This document shows, one piece after another, positions 9,358 to 17,842 of a DNA stretch of 64,000 bases; positions within the stretch are counted from its first letter, which is position 1, and each line of letters begins with the position of its first letter. A model generated the notes under the pieces. That model made no database searches. It saw nothing but the letters and a program-made list of their open reading frames with translations, and was not told where the DNA came from. This DNA is from Paenibacillus thalictri (GTDB lineage Bacteria; Bacillota; Bacilli; Paenibacillales; NBRC-103111): positions 372,001 to 436,000 of the forward strand of contig NZ_SIRE01000005.1 in NCBI RefSeq assembly GCF_004307995.1. The letters are read 5' to 3'. Position numbers and translations under genes: made by a program.

Positions 9358-9648
9358 GTGCCTTACGTTCTTAAGCATAAAACCACATCGCAACTGTACT
9401 CTTGTTTGATGAAAAACAACTATAACCTCGTTTATTACGGGGTGAAGTATTGGGATTGGGAAGATGAAGCGAATAAAGAAGCCGCGGAGTTTCTTGGCGG
9501 GCAAGGAGCCGAGGATTCCGCTGAGTGGGAAGTGTTCCGGATGGAAGAAAACCGGATCAAGCTTTGCAACGTGAAGTTGAAAAGCAACCCGGCTCTTATC
9601 GTTTCGCTGACCGAAGAGGATCAGCTCAGAGTGCAGCCCCGGCCTTAA
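9358..9648 (+). CDS. Hypothetical protein in the oxidoreductase operon
   Basis: A 96-residue protein read from a GTG with AAGGAG 9 bases upstream and only 27 bases after the oxidoreductase stop, so it is surely part of that operon. It is soluble and rich in aromatic and acidic residues (YYGVKYWDWEDEANKEA), with no motif or cofactor site that I recognise. Its position suggests a role linked to the oxidoreductase, but that is inference from context alone. Confidence 0.7.
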   Translation: MPYVLKHKTTSQLYSCLMKNNYNLVYYGVKYWDWEDEANKEAAEFLGGQGAEDSAEWEVFRMEENRIKLCNVKLKSNPALIVSLTEEDQLRVQPRP

Positions 9649-9698
9649 GCAAAAGGACGGGCGCCGGCACGCTGATTGGACTTTGAAATGAATAGAAA

Positions 9699-9735
9699 GG
9701 AGCGCCTGCCATGAATAAGCAGCGCTCCTTTTTTT
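9699..9735 (+). terminator. Rho-independent terminator of the oxidoreductase operon
   Basis: GGAGCGCCTGC pairs with GCAGCGCTCC (one bulge), with the right arm ending at 9728, followed by seven T. The T run touches the stop codon of the convergent gene. Confidence 0.85.
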
Positions 9736-10231
9736 ATGTGCCAAATTCCATAATGAGTTGTTGAATTTTTTGCAGGCGGATATATTCATTTTTCTCAAGC
9801 TGAGGGCGGAAATAACCAAACATATAAGCCGCTTCCATAAAGGTAAGTCCCGGATAACAAGCGGTTTGCTGTATGGCGATCGGATTGTCCATAACAATCT
9901 GCCATTCGCCATCGCGTTCACCGGCCGGAATCGTTTCAAACACTTTCAGCTTCAAACGGGTTGTCTGCTCCAGCTCCGTCCATATCGATTGCCAGGATGG
10001 GCTGAACTTGGCAGGCACAGGAAACAGTTGGCGAGCTTTATCGATCAGCGCCAGCACATGTTGTGCTTCATCTTGCGTAAAGTGGCGGACACGCTCATGG
10101 AAATGTTCCTGCAGCTGATAAAACGAAGAGTATCCGCCTTGTGTAACCTCTTGCTGGAGTTCCGTCAACTGCTGCTCGCTTTCGGCTTGTTCGAGCCGCT
10201 CAAACAGCTCGCGGTTCATCGTGCTTTTCAT
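9734..10231 (-). CDS. Hypothetical protein
   Basis: About 165 residues, predicted soluble and mostly helical, rich in Glu and Gln (ERLEQAESEQQLTELQQE near the start). The ATG at 10231 is chosen because AAAGGGGAA precedes it at good spacing; an upstream in-frame ATG at 10273 lacks a site. I do not recognise a family. It is transcribed toward the oxidoreductase operon and alone on its strand. Confidence 0.68.
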   Translation of the reverse strand: MKSTMNRELFERLEQAESEQQLTELQQEVTQGGYSSFYQLQEHFHERVRHFTQDEAQHVLALIDKARQLFPVPAKFSPSWQSIWTELEQTTRLKLKVFETIPAGERDGEWQIVMDNPIAIQQTACYPGLTFMEAAYMFGYFRPQLEKNEYIRLQKIQQLIMEFGT

Positions 10232-10376
10232 GATCGTTTCCCCTTTTTTGGTGACTTGGAATAACTGTAGCATATTTCCAAAACGAAAAAAAGATTAGAT
10301 TATCTCGAAACAGTAAAATCCGAACGTTCGTATTTATAATTGTCGAAACGATCCGTAGAATCCGAACTATAGACTA

Positions 10377-10405
10377 TTGACACCCCAAAACAGTTCGTGT
10401 ATTAT
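10377..10405 (+). promoter_or_regulatory. Sigma-A promoter of the riboswitch transcript
   Basis: TTGACA (10377-10382), a 17-base spacer and TATTAT (10400-10405): a near-consensus housekeeping promoter about 30 bases before the purine aptamer. Confidence 0.85.
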
Positions 10406-10436
10406 CGATTTGTGTTCATCATATTGATCCTTATTT

Positions 10437-10509
10437 TCAATTCGTATATCCCCGTGATAAGGTCTGGGGGTTTCTACCAGGAGCCGTAAATTCCTGACTA
10501 CGATTGGGT
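10437..10509 (+). ncRNA. Purine riboswitch aptamer, guanine class
   Basis: All conserved parts of the purine aptamer are readable: J1-2 TATA, P2 CCCC/GGGG with loop TGATAAGG, J2-3 GTTTCTACC, P3 AGGA/TCCT with loop CCGTAAA, and J3-1 GACTA. The C in GACTA is the specificity base that pairs with guanine or hypoxanthine; adenine sensors have T there. P1 pairs around CGTA/TACG. The aptamer runs into a terminator, so ligand binding should switch expression off. Confidence 0.93.
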
Positions 10510-10543
10510 GCCGAAGTGTACCCTTTGGCGGTCAGGTTTTTTT
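10493..10543 (+). terminator. Riboswitch expression-platform terminator
   Basis: CCTGAC (10493-10498) pairs with GTCAGG (10531-10536), with inner pairing, and is followed by seven T. The left arm overlaps P3/J3-1 of the aptamer, giving the usual competition between folds. Confidence 0.8.
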
Positions 10544-10578
10544 GTGTTTGTTTACACCTATGAATGGAGGAAATGTAA

Positions 10579-12018
10579 ATGAGCGTGTACGATTTTATCG
10601 TGGTAGGGGCCGGCCCGGCCGGAATATTTGCATGTTATGAAATGACTTTGAAGCACCCCCAGGCCAAGGTGCTGCTAATTGATAAAGGACATGACATATA
10701 CAGTCGCAACTGTCCGATTCTTCAGGAGAAAATTAAGCTTTGTCCGCCGCCTGCGGGCAAAAAGGAGTTTGCCGGATGTTTGCCTGCTTGTTCGATTACC
10801 AGCGGTTTTGGCGGCGCAGGCGCTTACAGTGACGGCAAATTTAATATCACAACCGAATTCGGCGGCTGGATGACCGATTACTTAGCGCCTTCCAAAGTGC
10901 TCGATCTGATTCAATATGTGGACGGAATTAATTTGCAGCACGGGGCGACGGAGACGATTACCGACCCGACCACCGATGCGATCAAGCAAATCGAGCAGCG
11001 CGGTTACGCTGCCGGCTTAAAGCTGCTCCGCGCGCAGGTGCGCCATCTGGGAACGGAGCAAAATCTGCAAATTTTGCAAGCGATTTATGAATATTTAAAA
11101 ACAAGAATCGACATGGTATTTAAAACCGAGGTTGAAGATATACTTACGGTAAAGGGCAAAGAAGGACATGCGATCAAAGGCATCCAGCTCAAATCCGGCG
11201 AAACGATGCAGGCTGATTTCGTCATGATTGCTCCGGGCCGGGACGGTTCCGTCTGGCTCAGCTCGATTCTGAAAAAAAGGCGTCTGAAAATGTACAATAA
11301 CCAGGTAGACGTCGGCGTTCGTGTGGAAACATCGGACGTGGTCATGCGCGAAATCAACGAGCATTTATATGAAGGGAAATTTATTTTCAATACGTCCGTA
11401 GGCACACGGGTACGCACATTTTGCAGCAATCCTTCGGGTCATGTCGTTGTCGAGAATCACAGCGGCGTCATGGCCGCCAACGGCCATTCCTACAAGGATC
11501 CGGCGCTTGGCTCGCGCAACACGAACTTTGCTTTGCTGGTGTCGCACAGGTTTACCGAGCCTTTCGATAAACCTAACGAATATGCGCGTGAAATATGCAA
11601 GCGGGCCAATGATTTGTCAAGCGGCGGCGTAATTGTGCAGAAGTACGGAGACATTATGCGCGGCCGCCGCTCCACGGCAGACCGGATTAAGGAAGGATTT
11701 CTCGAACCTACGCTGCATGAAGCTGTTCCCGGCGATTTAGGGCTCGTATTGCCTTACAATACGATGAAAAGCTTAGTGGAGATGGTTGAGGCGCTGGATC
11801 AAGTCACTCCCGGCATTGCGTCGGAGCACACGTTGTTTTACGGAGTGGAAGCGAAGTTTTATTCGGCCCGTCCGAAATTGACGGACCGCTTCGAAACGGA
11901 AATCGAAGGCCTTTATTGCGGCGGCGACGGTGCGGGGATCACCCGCGGTTTGGCTCAAGCAGGCGCCGCGGGAGTATGGATTGCGCGCGGCGTCATCGAA
12001 CGGATGAACCAAAAATAA
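10579..12018 (+). CDS. NAD(P)/FAD-dependent dehydrogenase under purine riboswitch
   Basis: A 479-residue soluble flavoprotein of the NAD(FAD)-utilising dehydrogenase family (COG2509-like). The N-terminal Rossmann motif is VVGAGPAGIFACYE, followed by IDKG; a Cys-containing stretch (CPILQEKIKLCPPP...CLPACS) and the FAD-contact loop GFGGAGAYSDGKFN come next. The C-terminal FAD motif is LYCGGDGAGITRGLAQAGAAG. The physiological substrate of this family is not settled as far as I know. GGAGG precedes the ATG. Control by a guanine-class riboswitch and terminator ties it to purine supply, which is unusual for a flavoprotein of this kind. Confidence 0.85.
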   Translation: MSVYDFIVVGAGPAGIFACYEMTLKHPQAKVLLIDKGHDIYSRNCPILQEKIKLCPPPAGKKEFAGCLPACSITSGFGGAGAYSDGKFNITTEFGGWMTDYLAPSKVLDLIQYVDGINLQHGATETITDPTTDAIKQIEQRGYAAGLKLLRAQVRHLGTEQNLQILQAIYEYLKTRIDMVFKTEVEDILTVKGKEGHAIKGIQLKSGETMQADFVMIAPGRDGSVWLSSILKKRRLKMYNNQVDVGVRVETSDVVMREINEHLYEGKFIFNTSVGTRVRTFCSNPSGHVVVENHSGVMAANGHSYKDPALGSRNTNFALLVSHRFTEPFDKPNEYAREICKRANDLSSGGVIVQKYGDIMRGRRSTADRIKEGFLEPTLHEAVPGDLGLVLPYNTMKSLVEMVEALDQVTPGIASEHTLFYGVEAKFYSARPKLTDRFETEIEGLYCGGDGAGITRGLAQAGAAGVWIARGVIERMNQK

Positions 12019-12106
12019 AAGTGGACACCGGGGCGCCGCAAGGTTTATGATACTATGAGAATAACTGATGAGGCCGCATGCCGCTAGAAATGGGGGATTA
12101 AGAGCA

Positions 12107-12619
12107 ATGCCTCGGCGTTTTGTCATAGAAGCCGTCATGATGACGATATACGGGCAATTGCTGAGCCCCAGCAATACCGTACAATATTATATTCCGTATT
12201 CCACGATCATGGAATTGTACGAGATGAAGGACCACCCGGAGCAGGTTATGCCCGATCCGGCCGATGACGCTCACGTTAAACAGAAAATCGCTGAATTGAT
12301 TGCTTATTTCGAAGACTCGTTTAATAAAAAGAAGCTGGAGCGTGCTTTGGCTTCCGTCTGGCGTGAAAGCCCTCCGCTGCCGATCAACGATTTGGTCTCG
12401 CTGATCGTGGTGAACGCCATCGATAATGCGGAATACGGCGATGCCGTCGATCCGGTCGAAACGGAGCTGATCCTGACGTCCATGCGCACGCAGGCTCCCA
12501 TATTGACCGATCAATTTGAGTTTATGGATAAAGTGATTGACGGTTCGATCCCGGTCCAGATGTTTGACATTGAAGATTTTGAATACGCATTGGAAGCGGA
12601 CCATCCCCAATTCTTTTAA
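12107..12619 (+). CDS. Conserved hypothetical protein
   Basis: About 170 residues beginning MPRRFVIEAVMMTIYG; the GGGGGA sequence upstream favours this ATG over the one at 12068. It is acidic and soluble, with a helical C-terminal half (DFEYALEADHPQFF end). I recall related proteins in paenibacilli labelled ADP-heptose synthase, but I see no nucleotidyltransferase or sugar-kinase motif to support that name. It sits between the flavoprotein and a dehydrogenase, 44 bases before the latter. Confidence 0.68.
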   Translation: MPRRFVIEAVMMTIYGQLLSPSNTVQYYIPYSTIMELYEMKDHPEQVMPDPADDAHVKQKIAELIAYFEDSFNKKKLERALASVWRESPPLPINDLVSLIVVNAIDNAEYGDAVDPVETELILTSMRTQAPILTDQFEFMDKVIDGSIPVQMFDIEDFEYALEADHPQFF

Positions 12620-12663
12620 AGAAGAGGGGATTTTGCTTTTATACTACATAACAGAGGCGGATT

Positions 12664-13599
12664 ATGGACATTCATCGCATTTTAGTGACAGGCAGGCTTT
12701 ACCGTGAAATGGGTGAGATCCTGTCAGACAGCTCCCCAGATCGGGAGTACCGCTTTATCGCGGAAGATCAAGTTACTTTCGCGGATTACGATTGGGCCGA
12801 TGCTTTTGTGGCGTTTAAGCCGGCGGCGAATTTTCATTTCGGGCAGCTGAAATGGATTCATGCTTTGGGGGCGGGGGTAGATGCCTTTCTTTCGCTGCCG
12901 AATTGGAAAGAGGATGTTGTTCTGACGCGGACTACCGGCGACTTCGGGCAAAAAATCGGCGAATACTGCTTAAGTTACATCTTGGCCGACAGCCAGCATC
13001 ATGCCTTATTCCGCAGGCAGCAGTCCGATACATTATGGAAGCAGGCTGTTCCGACCCCTTCGAACCGGCTTGTTGCCGTTGTTTACGGTACAGGGTCTGT
13101 CGGGCGGCAGGTGGCAAAGGTGCTGTCATTATTAAACGTCACCGTATACGGCGTATCGTTGAGCGGCACGCCGCATCCTCATTTTCAACATGTATGTAAG
13201 CCGGACGAAGCCGCCGGTTTGTTGGCCGAGGCGGATTGGGTCATTAATACGCTGCCGCTTACTGCGGATACGCAAGGTCTTTTTCAGGAGACGCTTTTTG
13301 CCCGTATGATTCAATGCGGATTTATTAATGCGGGGAGAGGGGCTTCGGTGAACGAACCGGCGTTATTGCAGGCATTGCAAGCCGGGCACGTCAAGTGTGC
13401 TGTACTGGATGTGTTTGCGGAGGAGCCGCTGCGAAAGGAATCGGCTTTGTGGAGCCATCCCGGCGTGATCGTAACTCCGCATATTTCGGCTGTGACCAGT
13501 ACGGAGGAAGCGGTCCAGACGTTTATTTGCACGCTTGCCGAGATGGAACGGGGAAACACGGACTTGCCGGGACTCGTTGACCGGACAAGAGGATATTGA
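12664..13599 (+). CDS. D-2-hydroxyacid dehydrogenase family protein
   Basis: A 311-residue NAD(P)-dependent enzyme that would interconvert a 2-oxoacid and a D-2-hydroxyacid. The NAD-binding Rossmann motif VYGTGSVGRQVAKVL lies mid-protein. The catalytic triad is recognisable as Arg in NAGRGASVNE, Glu in VFAEEPL and His in TPHISA. The length is normal for the family. RBS GAGGCGG precedes the ATG. The short gap to rarD suggests co-transcription. Confidence 0.85.
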   Translation: MDIHRILVTGRLYREMGEILSDSSPDREYRFIAEDQVTFADYDWADAFVAFKPAANFHFGQLKWIHALGAGVDAFLSLPNWKEDVVLTRTTGDFGQKIGEYCLSYILADSQHHALFRRQQSDTLWKQAVPTPSNRLVAVVYGTGSVGRQVAKVLSLLNVTVYGVSLSGTPHPHFQHVCKPDEAAGLLAEADWVINTLPLTADTQGLFQETLFARMIQCGFINAGRGASVNEPALLQALQAGHVKCAVLDVFAEEPLRKESALWSHPGVIVTPHISAVTSTEEAVQTFICTLAEMERGNTDLPGLVDRTRGY

Positions 13600-13633
13600 T
13601 ACTCATAAATGTGCGCCGATGAAAGGAGATTCC

Positions 13634-14524
13634 ATGCCGTTAGGAATTGTTTATGCATTGCTTGCTTATGTCGCATGGGGCTTGCTGCCACTGTATTGGA
13701 AGCTGTTCGCTTCCATGGAATCCATGGACATTTTGGCGTTTCGTGTGTTGTGGTCTTTTATTTTTGTCGTTATCGTGATCGGAGTGACCCGCCGGTGGAA
13801 GGAAGTGCGGCAGGTCTTCTCCAATCGTCAAACGACTTGGGCGATCGTGGCCGGCTCGCTTCTGATCAGCAGCAACTGGCTGCTCTTCATATGGGCGGTG
13901 AATCATGGGCAAGTGGTCGAGACAAGCCTTGGCTATTATATGAACCCGCTGCTTAATGTGGTGATCGCTGTCGTCTTTCTGAAAGAAAAGCTGAACCGCG
14001 GCCAATGGACCGCTATCGGGCTGGCGCTGATCGGCGTCATCGTGCTGACCGTCTCGCATGGCTCATTGCCCTGGATTTCGCTGTCGCTTGCGTTGACGTT
14101 CGCTTTGTACAGCGTGGTGAAGAAAAAAATCAAAGCCGATGCTATGCCCGGACTGGCAGGAGAAACGGCGATTGTACTGCCGATTGCCGTTATATATTTG
14201 TTGTTTTCCCAATCGGGAGAACAATCGGCAGCCGCAACGCTTAATGTGTTTCAATGGGTGATGCTGATTTTATCCGGAGCGGCAACGGCAATGCCGTTAT
14301 ACTGGTTTGCTCTGGCGGCCAAACGTCTTCCCTTGACGATTGTCGGTTTGGTTCAATATGTGGCTCCGTCAATCAGCTTAATGCTGGGCGTGCTTGTTTT
14401 TAAAGAGACGTTTACAACGGTTCATGCGGTCAGCTTTGCTATGATTTGGCTTGCGCTTGTCATTTTTACGTGGTCGTCGCTGGTGCGGCAATCCAAAATG
14501 CAGCAGGCTAAGCTGGATGCGTGA
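13634..14524 (+). CDS. rarD: EamA/RarD-type DMT transporter
   Basis: About 296 residues with ten predicted membrane segments in two EamA repeats. The N-terminus GIVYALLAYVAWGLLPLYWK and the SNWLLFIWAVNHG segment are typical of RarD proteins, drug/metabolite transporter family members of unclear substrate. The ATG at 13634 has AAAGGAG upstream; an in-frame ATG at 13535 lies inside the previous gene and is rejected. Confidence 0.88.
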   Translation: MPLGIVYALLAYVAWGLLPLYWKLFASMESMDILAFRVLWSFIFVVIVIGVTRRWKEVRQVFSNRQTTWAIVAGSLLISSNWLLFIWAVNHGQVVETSLGYYMNPLLNVVIAVVFLKEKLNRGQWTAIGLALIGVIVLTVSHGSLPWISLSLALTFALYSVVKKKIKADAMPGLAGETAIVLPIAVIYLLFSQSGEQSAAATLNVFQWVMLILSGAATAMPLYWFALAAKRLPLTIVGLVQYVAPSISLMLGVLVFKETFTTVHAVSFAMIWLALVIFTWSSLVRQSKMQQAKLDA

Positions 14525-14643
14525 ATGTGTGCCACTTACCTCCAGGATAGCTGCTCTCGTTTTTTTCACTCATAGGCGGGCAAGCTTTGAAGTATTATAA
14601 TAGCTATAAAGCTTGTTTTATCCAAATGGAGGATGATCGATTA

Positions 14644-15522
14644 ATGGAGACACGCAAACTGGGCCGATTGGGTCATGACAGCACCGTAGCCATGTACGGC
14701 GCAGCCAAACTAGGCAAAGTAACTCAAGAAGAAGCAGATGAATCGATTGAATTTGCTTTGGCTAACGGCATCAATCATTTCGACACGGCGGCAAGTTACG
14801 GCGACGCAGAGCTGCGGATGGGGCCGCTGATGAAGAAGTATCGCGACCGGCTGTTTTTGGCTACCAAAACGGGCGAACGCACCAAGGAAAAAGCGAAGGA
14901 GCAAATCTACCGCTCTCTGGAGCGCCTGCAGGTGGATTCCGTCGATCTGCTCCAGCTCCATGCCGTCGGCACCCTAGACGAGTTGGATAAATGTCTCGGC
15001 AAGGGCGGGGCGATTGAGGCGGCATTGGAAGCCAAAGATGAGGGCATCGTCAAAGCGATCGGCATCACCGGACACGGCCATCTGGCCCCTGCTACGCATC
15101 TGGAAGCGCTCAAACGGTTTCCTTTTGACACGGTGCTGAGTCCCTTGAACTACCGGCTGTATTCGATCCCGGAATACCGCGAGGCGTTTGATGCGCTGCT
15201 CGCCGAAACGGCCAAACAGAACGTGGCGCTGCGGGTCATTAAAGCGATCGCCAAAGGACCGTGGGGCGCCGAGCAAACCCGCAGCTATGCGACTTGGTAC
15301 GAACCGTTCGACGAACAGACCGTTATCGACGCTTGCGTTCATTTTGTATTGTCGTTTCAAGGCATTACCAGCTTCGCCACCGCCGGCGATATTCGCCTGC
15401 TGTCCAAAATCGTCAGCGCCGTCGAACGCCATAAGGAAATGACGGATGAGACGTGTGAACAAATTTTAAGCGGCGTGGAACATTACGAAAGTCCGTTTGG
15501 CGCGCCGACTTCGATCGCCTAA
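14644..15522 (+). CDS. Aldo/keto reductase
   Basis: About 292 residues, NADPH-dependent carbonyl reductase fold. Typical AKR landmarks are present: the active-site Asp and Tyr in [12 protein letters not shown], the Lys in LATKTG, and the LQLHAV strand. The ATG at 14644 is preferred because GGAGG lies upstream and the homologous start METRKLGR fits the family; the frame continues upstream to 14587. Substrate unknown. It converges on the germination operon with only 15 bases between, and no clear terminator is visible. Confidence 0.82.
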   Translation: METRKLGRLGHDSTVAMYGAAKLGKVTQEEADESIEFALANGINHFDTAASYGDAELRMGPLMKKYRDRLFLATKTGERTKEKAKEQIYRSLERLQVDSVDLLQLHAVGTLDELDKCLGKGGAIEAALEAKDEGIVKAIGITGHGHLAPATHLEALKRFPFDTVLSPLNYRLYSIPEYREAFDALLAETAKQNVALRVIKAIAKGPWGAEQTRSYATWYEPFDEQTVIDACVHFVLSFQGITSFATAGDIRLLSKIVSAVERHKEMTDETCEQILSGVEHYESPFGAPTSIA

Positions 15523-15537
15523 ATTTTGTGCGACGCC

Positions 15538-16668
15538 TTATCTGGTAGTAAGCCCGGAATGCGATAAACGCAAGTTCACGTCGATGGATGCAAGCGACGA
15601 ATCCTTTAATTCAAACTTTTTGTCTTTATTCAGTTGTTTCCATTCTTTATAATGCTCCTTAAAAAATACATTTTCCAGCTGAAAAATATCGGCATGGATG
15701 CCCAGCCCTTGTCTGTAGGTGTATAAGATCTCCTGTTTGACGAGGGCTTCCGCTTTTTTGATGATCCCGTCTTCATCTGTTTTCTCCGCCATTTCCACGA
15801 TATTTCCCGTCAACTCCAACTTCAGGGAAAATTTCGGCTCTCCGTCAACAAGACTGCTTTTAAAATGATGCTGTGGTTTCCCAAGCGACAAAACGACCTT
15901 TACATTGTTTTGTTCGACCATGATAGGGGAGCGCAGTGTAGATTTCGTCATCCATCTAAGCCCTTTCAGCTGCTTGTCCCCAAGCCGACCATAAAATTGT
16001 TTGTCGTTAAAAAGAAAGGCTCCGTCCATAATTAATTTGGGATCGGGTTTGTTGTCCCGGGTCCAATGCGTTGTGTTGATATTTAAAGAAGGCAAGATGA
16101 CCGTTTTCCCCGGTTCCTGTTTATCGCCCATAAAATACATATAGCGGATCGGTTCAATCCAGGCCCTCTGGCGATACGTTTCCGTCGGTTCATGAGAAAT
16201 CGTGTCCAGCTCGGATAAGTTGTAAAAAGCCGGTGTGGTCATCAACTCCCCAATATCGCGTTGAGTGCCGAAGATCCAAGGCGTTTTCCGGAATTCCCGG
16301 TATCGGCTGAGCGCGTCGTTAAAATTATCAGTCCCTTGTTTTAAGGCCCTCTCCGTAATCATGATAGAGGTGACTTGACTCCACAATATACGCTGCTGCG
16401 AGGTTCGATACAAATCGTTTAATGCCAGGTTATATGCTTTTCCTTTCCCTTTGCCAACCCACGTGGTCGCAGGTGTGGCTGGACGTCCGCTTTCTTGTTT
16501 GGCCACCGCGGAAAAATCAAGCAGTTGGCCGTAGGCAATATATTCGTTGTCGACGTAATCGAAGCCAAGCGCCGTAATATAGTTTTGGTTCTCAATATTG
16601 TGGAGATCCCAGCATCCCGTAAGACCAAACAGAAGAGGGATCAACGCAAGCCGCAGCCAATTCTTCAT
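15538..16668 (-). CDS. Ger(x)C family germination lipoprotein (second copy)
   Basis: A 376-residue C subunit of a GerA-type germinant receptor. A lipoprotein signal ends in LTGC (Cys19), followed by WDLHNIENQNYITALGFDYV, the classic Ger(x)C opening. The protein is anchored to the outer face of the spore inner membrane and works with the A and B subunits. It is the last gene of the operon and overlaps the preceding gerC by four bases. It is clearly paralogous to that neighbour through the full length. Confidence 0.9.
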   Translation of the reverse strand: MKNWLRLALIPLLFGLTGCWDLHNIENQNYITALGFDYVDNEYIAYGQLLDFSAVAKQESGRPATPATTWVGKGKGKAYNLALNDLYRTSQQRILWSQVTSIMITERALKQGTDNFNDALSRYREFRKTPWIFGTQRDIGELMTTPAFYNLSELDTISHEPTETYRQRAWIEPIRYMYFMGDKQEPGKTVILPSLNINTTHWTRDNKPDPKLIMDGAFLFNDKQFYGRLGDKQLKGLRWMTKSTLRSPIMVEQNNVKVVLSLGKPQHHFKSSLVDGEPKFSLKLELTGNIVEMAEKTDEDGIIKKAEALVKQEILYTYRQGLGIHADIFQLENVFFKEHYKEWKQLNKDKKFELKDSSLASIDVNLRLSHSGLTTR

Positions 16669-17822
16669 TTATTATCCCCCCGGGTTCCTTTTCCCGTAGT
16701 AAGCCCTGTATGGACCAGACGTATCGCAACGTTCACATCTGCGAGCGATGATTCCTTCAGATCAAAGGAATTGGAATTGGCAAGTTGTTTCCAGACCTTG
16801 TAATGATCTTTGTAGAGGCTATTCTCCAGCTGATAAATGTCCACATGCCGCTGCAGCGCCTGCTTGAACGTGGATAACACTTCCTGCTTCACCGTTTCCT
16901 CAGCAAGCCGCTGAAGCTCCTCTTCGCCGATAGGAGCGTCCATTTCCGTTACATTTCCTTTAAGTCGGATCCTTATCGAAAATACCGGCTGTCCGGAAAC
17001 GATACGGCTGCCGATATGATAAACCGGATTCTCAAGGGATATCACCGCGGCCACTTTGTTGTTTGTTTCTACGCCCAAGGGGGTGCGCTTCGTCTCGGGA
17101 GCGAGCCAGCGGCGTCCTTTAAGCTGATCTTCATTCAGCCATCCTTGAAGTTGGCCGTGATTTAAAACAAACGCGCCGTTTATTTCCAGCTTGGTATCCG
17201 GCATTCCATTTCTAGCCCATTGGTTGTTATTGATGCCAAGCGTCGGCAGTATCGCCGATTTGCCGGGCTCAAAATAATCGGCAATAAAGCTCATGTAATG
17301 GACCGGCGGAATCATGGAATGCTGACGGAATATTTCGAGCGGATCGTGAAGAATAGTGGCGATACCCGATAAATTGAAAAAAGCAGATGTCGTAAACAGC
17401 TGCTCCATATTTTCCTGTGTACCGTAAATCCAAGGAATAAAGCGGTTTTCCCGATAGCGCGTATATCCGTCGTTTAATTCCTCGATGCCGTGCCGGATGA
17501 CTCTTTCCGATAGAACTACCGCTGTCACATGACTCCAGATGATTTTTTCTTGAGCAGAGCTGTATAAGTCGTTTGCCGCCATATTCACTGTGGGACCTTT
17601 CCCTTTGCCAACCCATGTGCTGGCGGGAGTATTCGATTTCGCCCCCATTTGTCTGGAAACTGCGCCAAAATCAAGCACCTGGGTATACATGATGTATTCA
17701 TTATTGACGTAGTCAAATCCCATGGCGGATACATAATTCGTATTTTCTATATTATGTATGTCCCAACATCCGCTCAGTAAGCTTGTACTTAATAATAACA
17801 GCAGCAGGAGATGCTTTTTCAT
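16665..17822 (-). CDS. Ger(x)C family germination lipoprotein (first copy)
   Basis: About 385 residues from MKKHLLLLL at 17822; a GTG at 17843 overlapping the gerA stop is an alternative start. The lipobox is LSGC with WDIHNIENTNY directly after. It shares the spacing of all main motifs with the downstream gerC (for example VGKGKG and the R-x-x-WIYGTQ/WIFGTQ region), so the two arose by tandem duplication. Two C subunits for one A and one B may allow alternative receptor forms. Confidence 0.9.
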   Translation of the reverse strand: MKKHLLLLLLLSTSLLSGCWDIHNIENTNYVSAMGFDYVNNEYIMYTQVLDFGAVSRQMGAKSNTPASTWVGKGKGPTVNMAANDLYSSAQEKIIWSHVTAVVLSERVIRHGIEELNDGYTRYRENRFIPWIYGTQENMEQLFTTSAFFNLSGIATILHDPLEIFRQHSMIPPVHYMSFIADYFEPGKSAILPTLGINNNQWARNGMPDTKLEINGAFVLNHGQLQGWLNEDQLKGRRWLAPETKRTPLGVETNNKVAAVISLENPVYHIGSRIVSGQPVFSIRIRLKGNVTEMDAPIGEEELQRLAEETVKQEVLSTFKQALQRHVDIYQLENSLYKDHYKVWKQLANSNSFDLKESSLADVNVAIRLVHTGLTTGKGTRGDNK

Positions 17823-17842
17823 GTGGTTACACCGTCCGTGCA

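Noticed and set aside
10437..10509. Adenine rather than guanine riboswitch
   Set aside because: The J3-1 specificity base is C (GACTA), not T.
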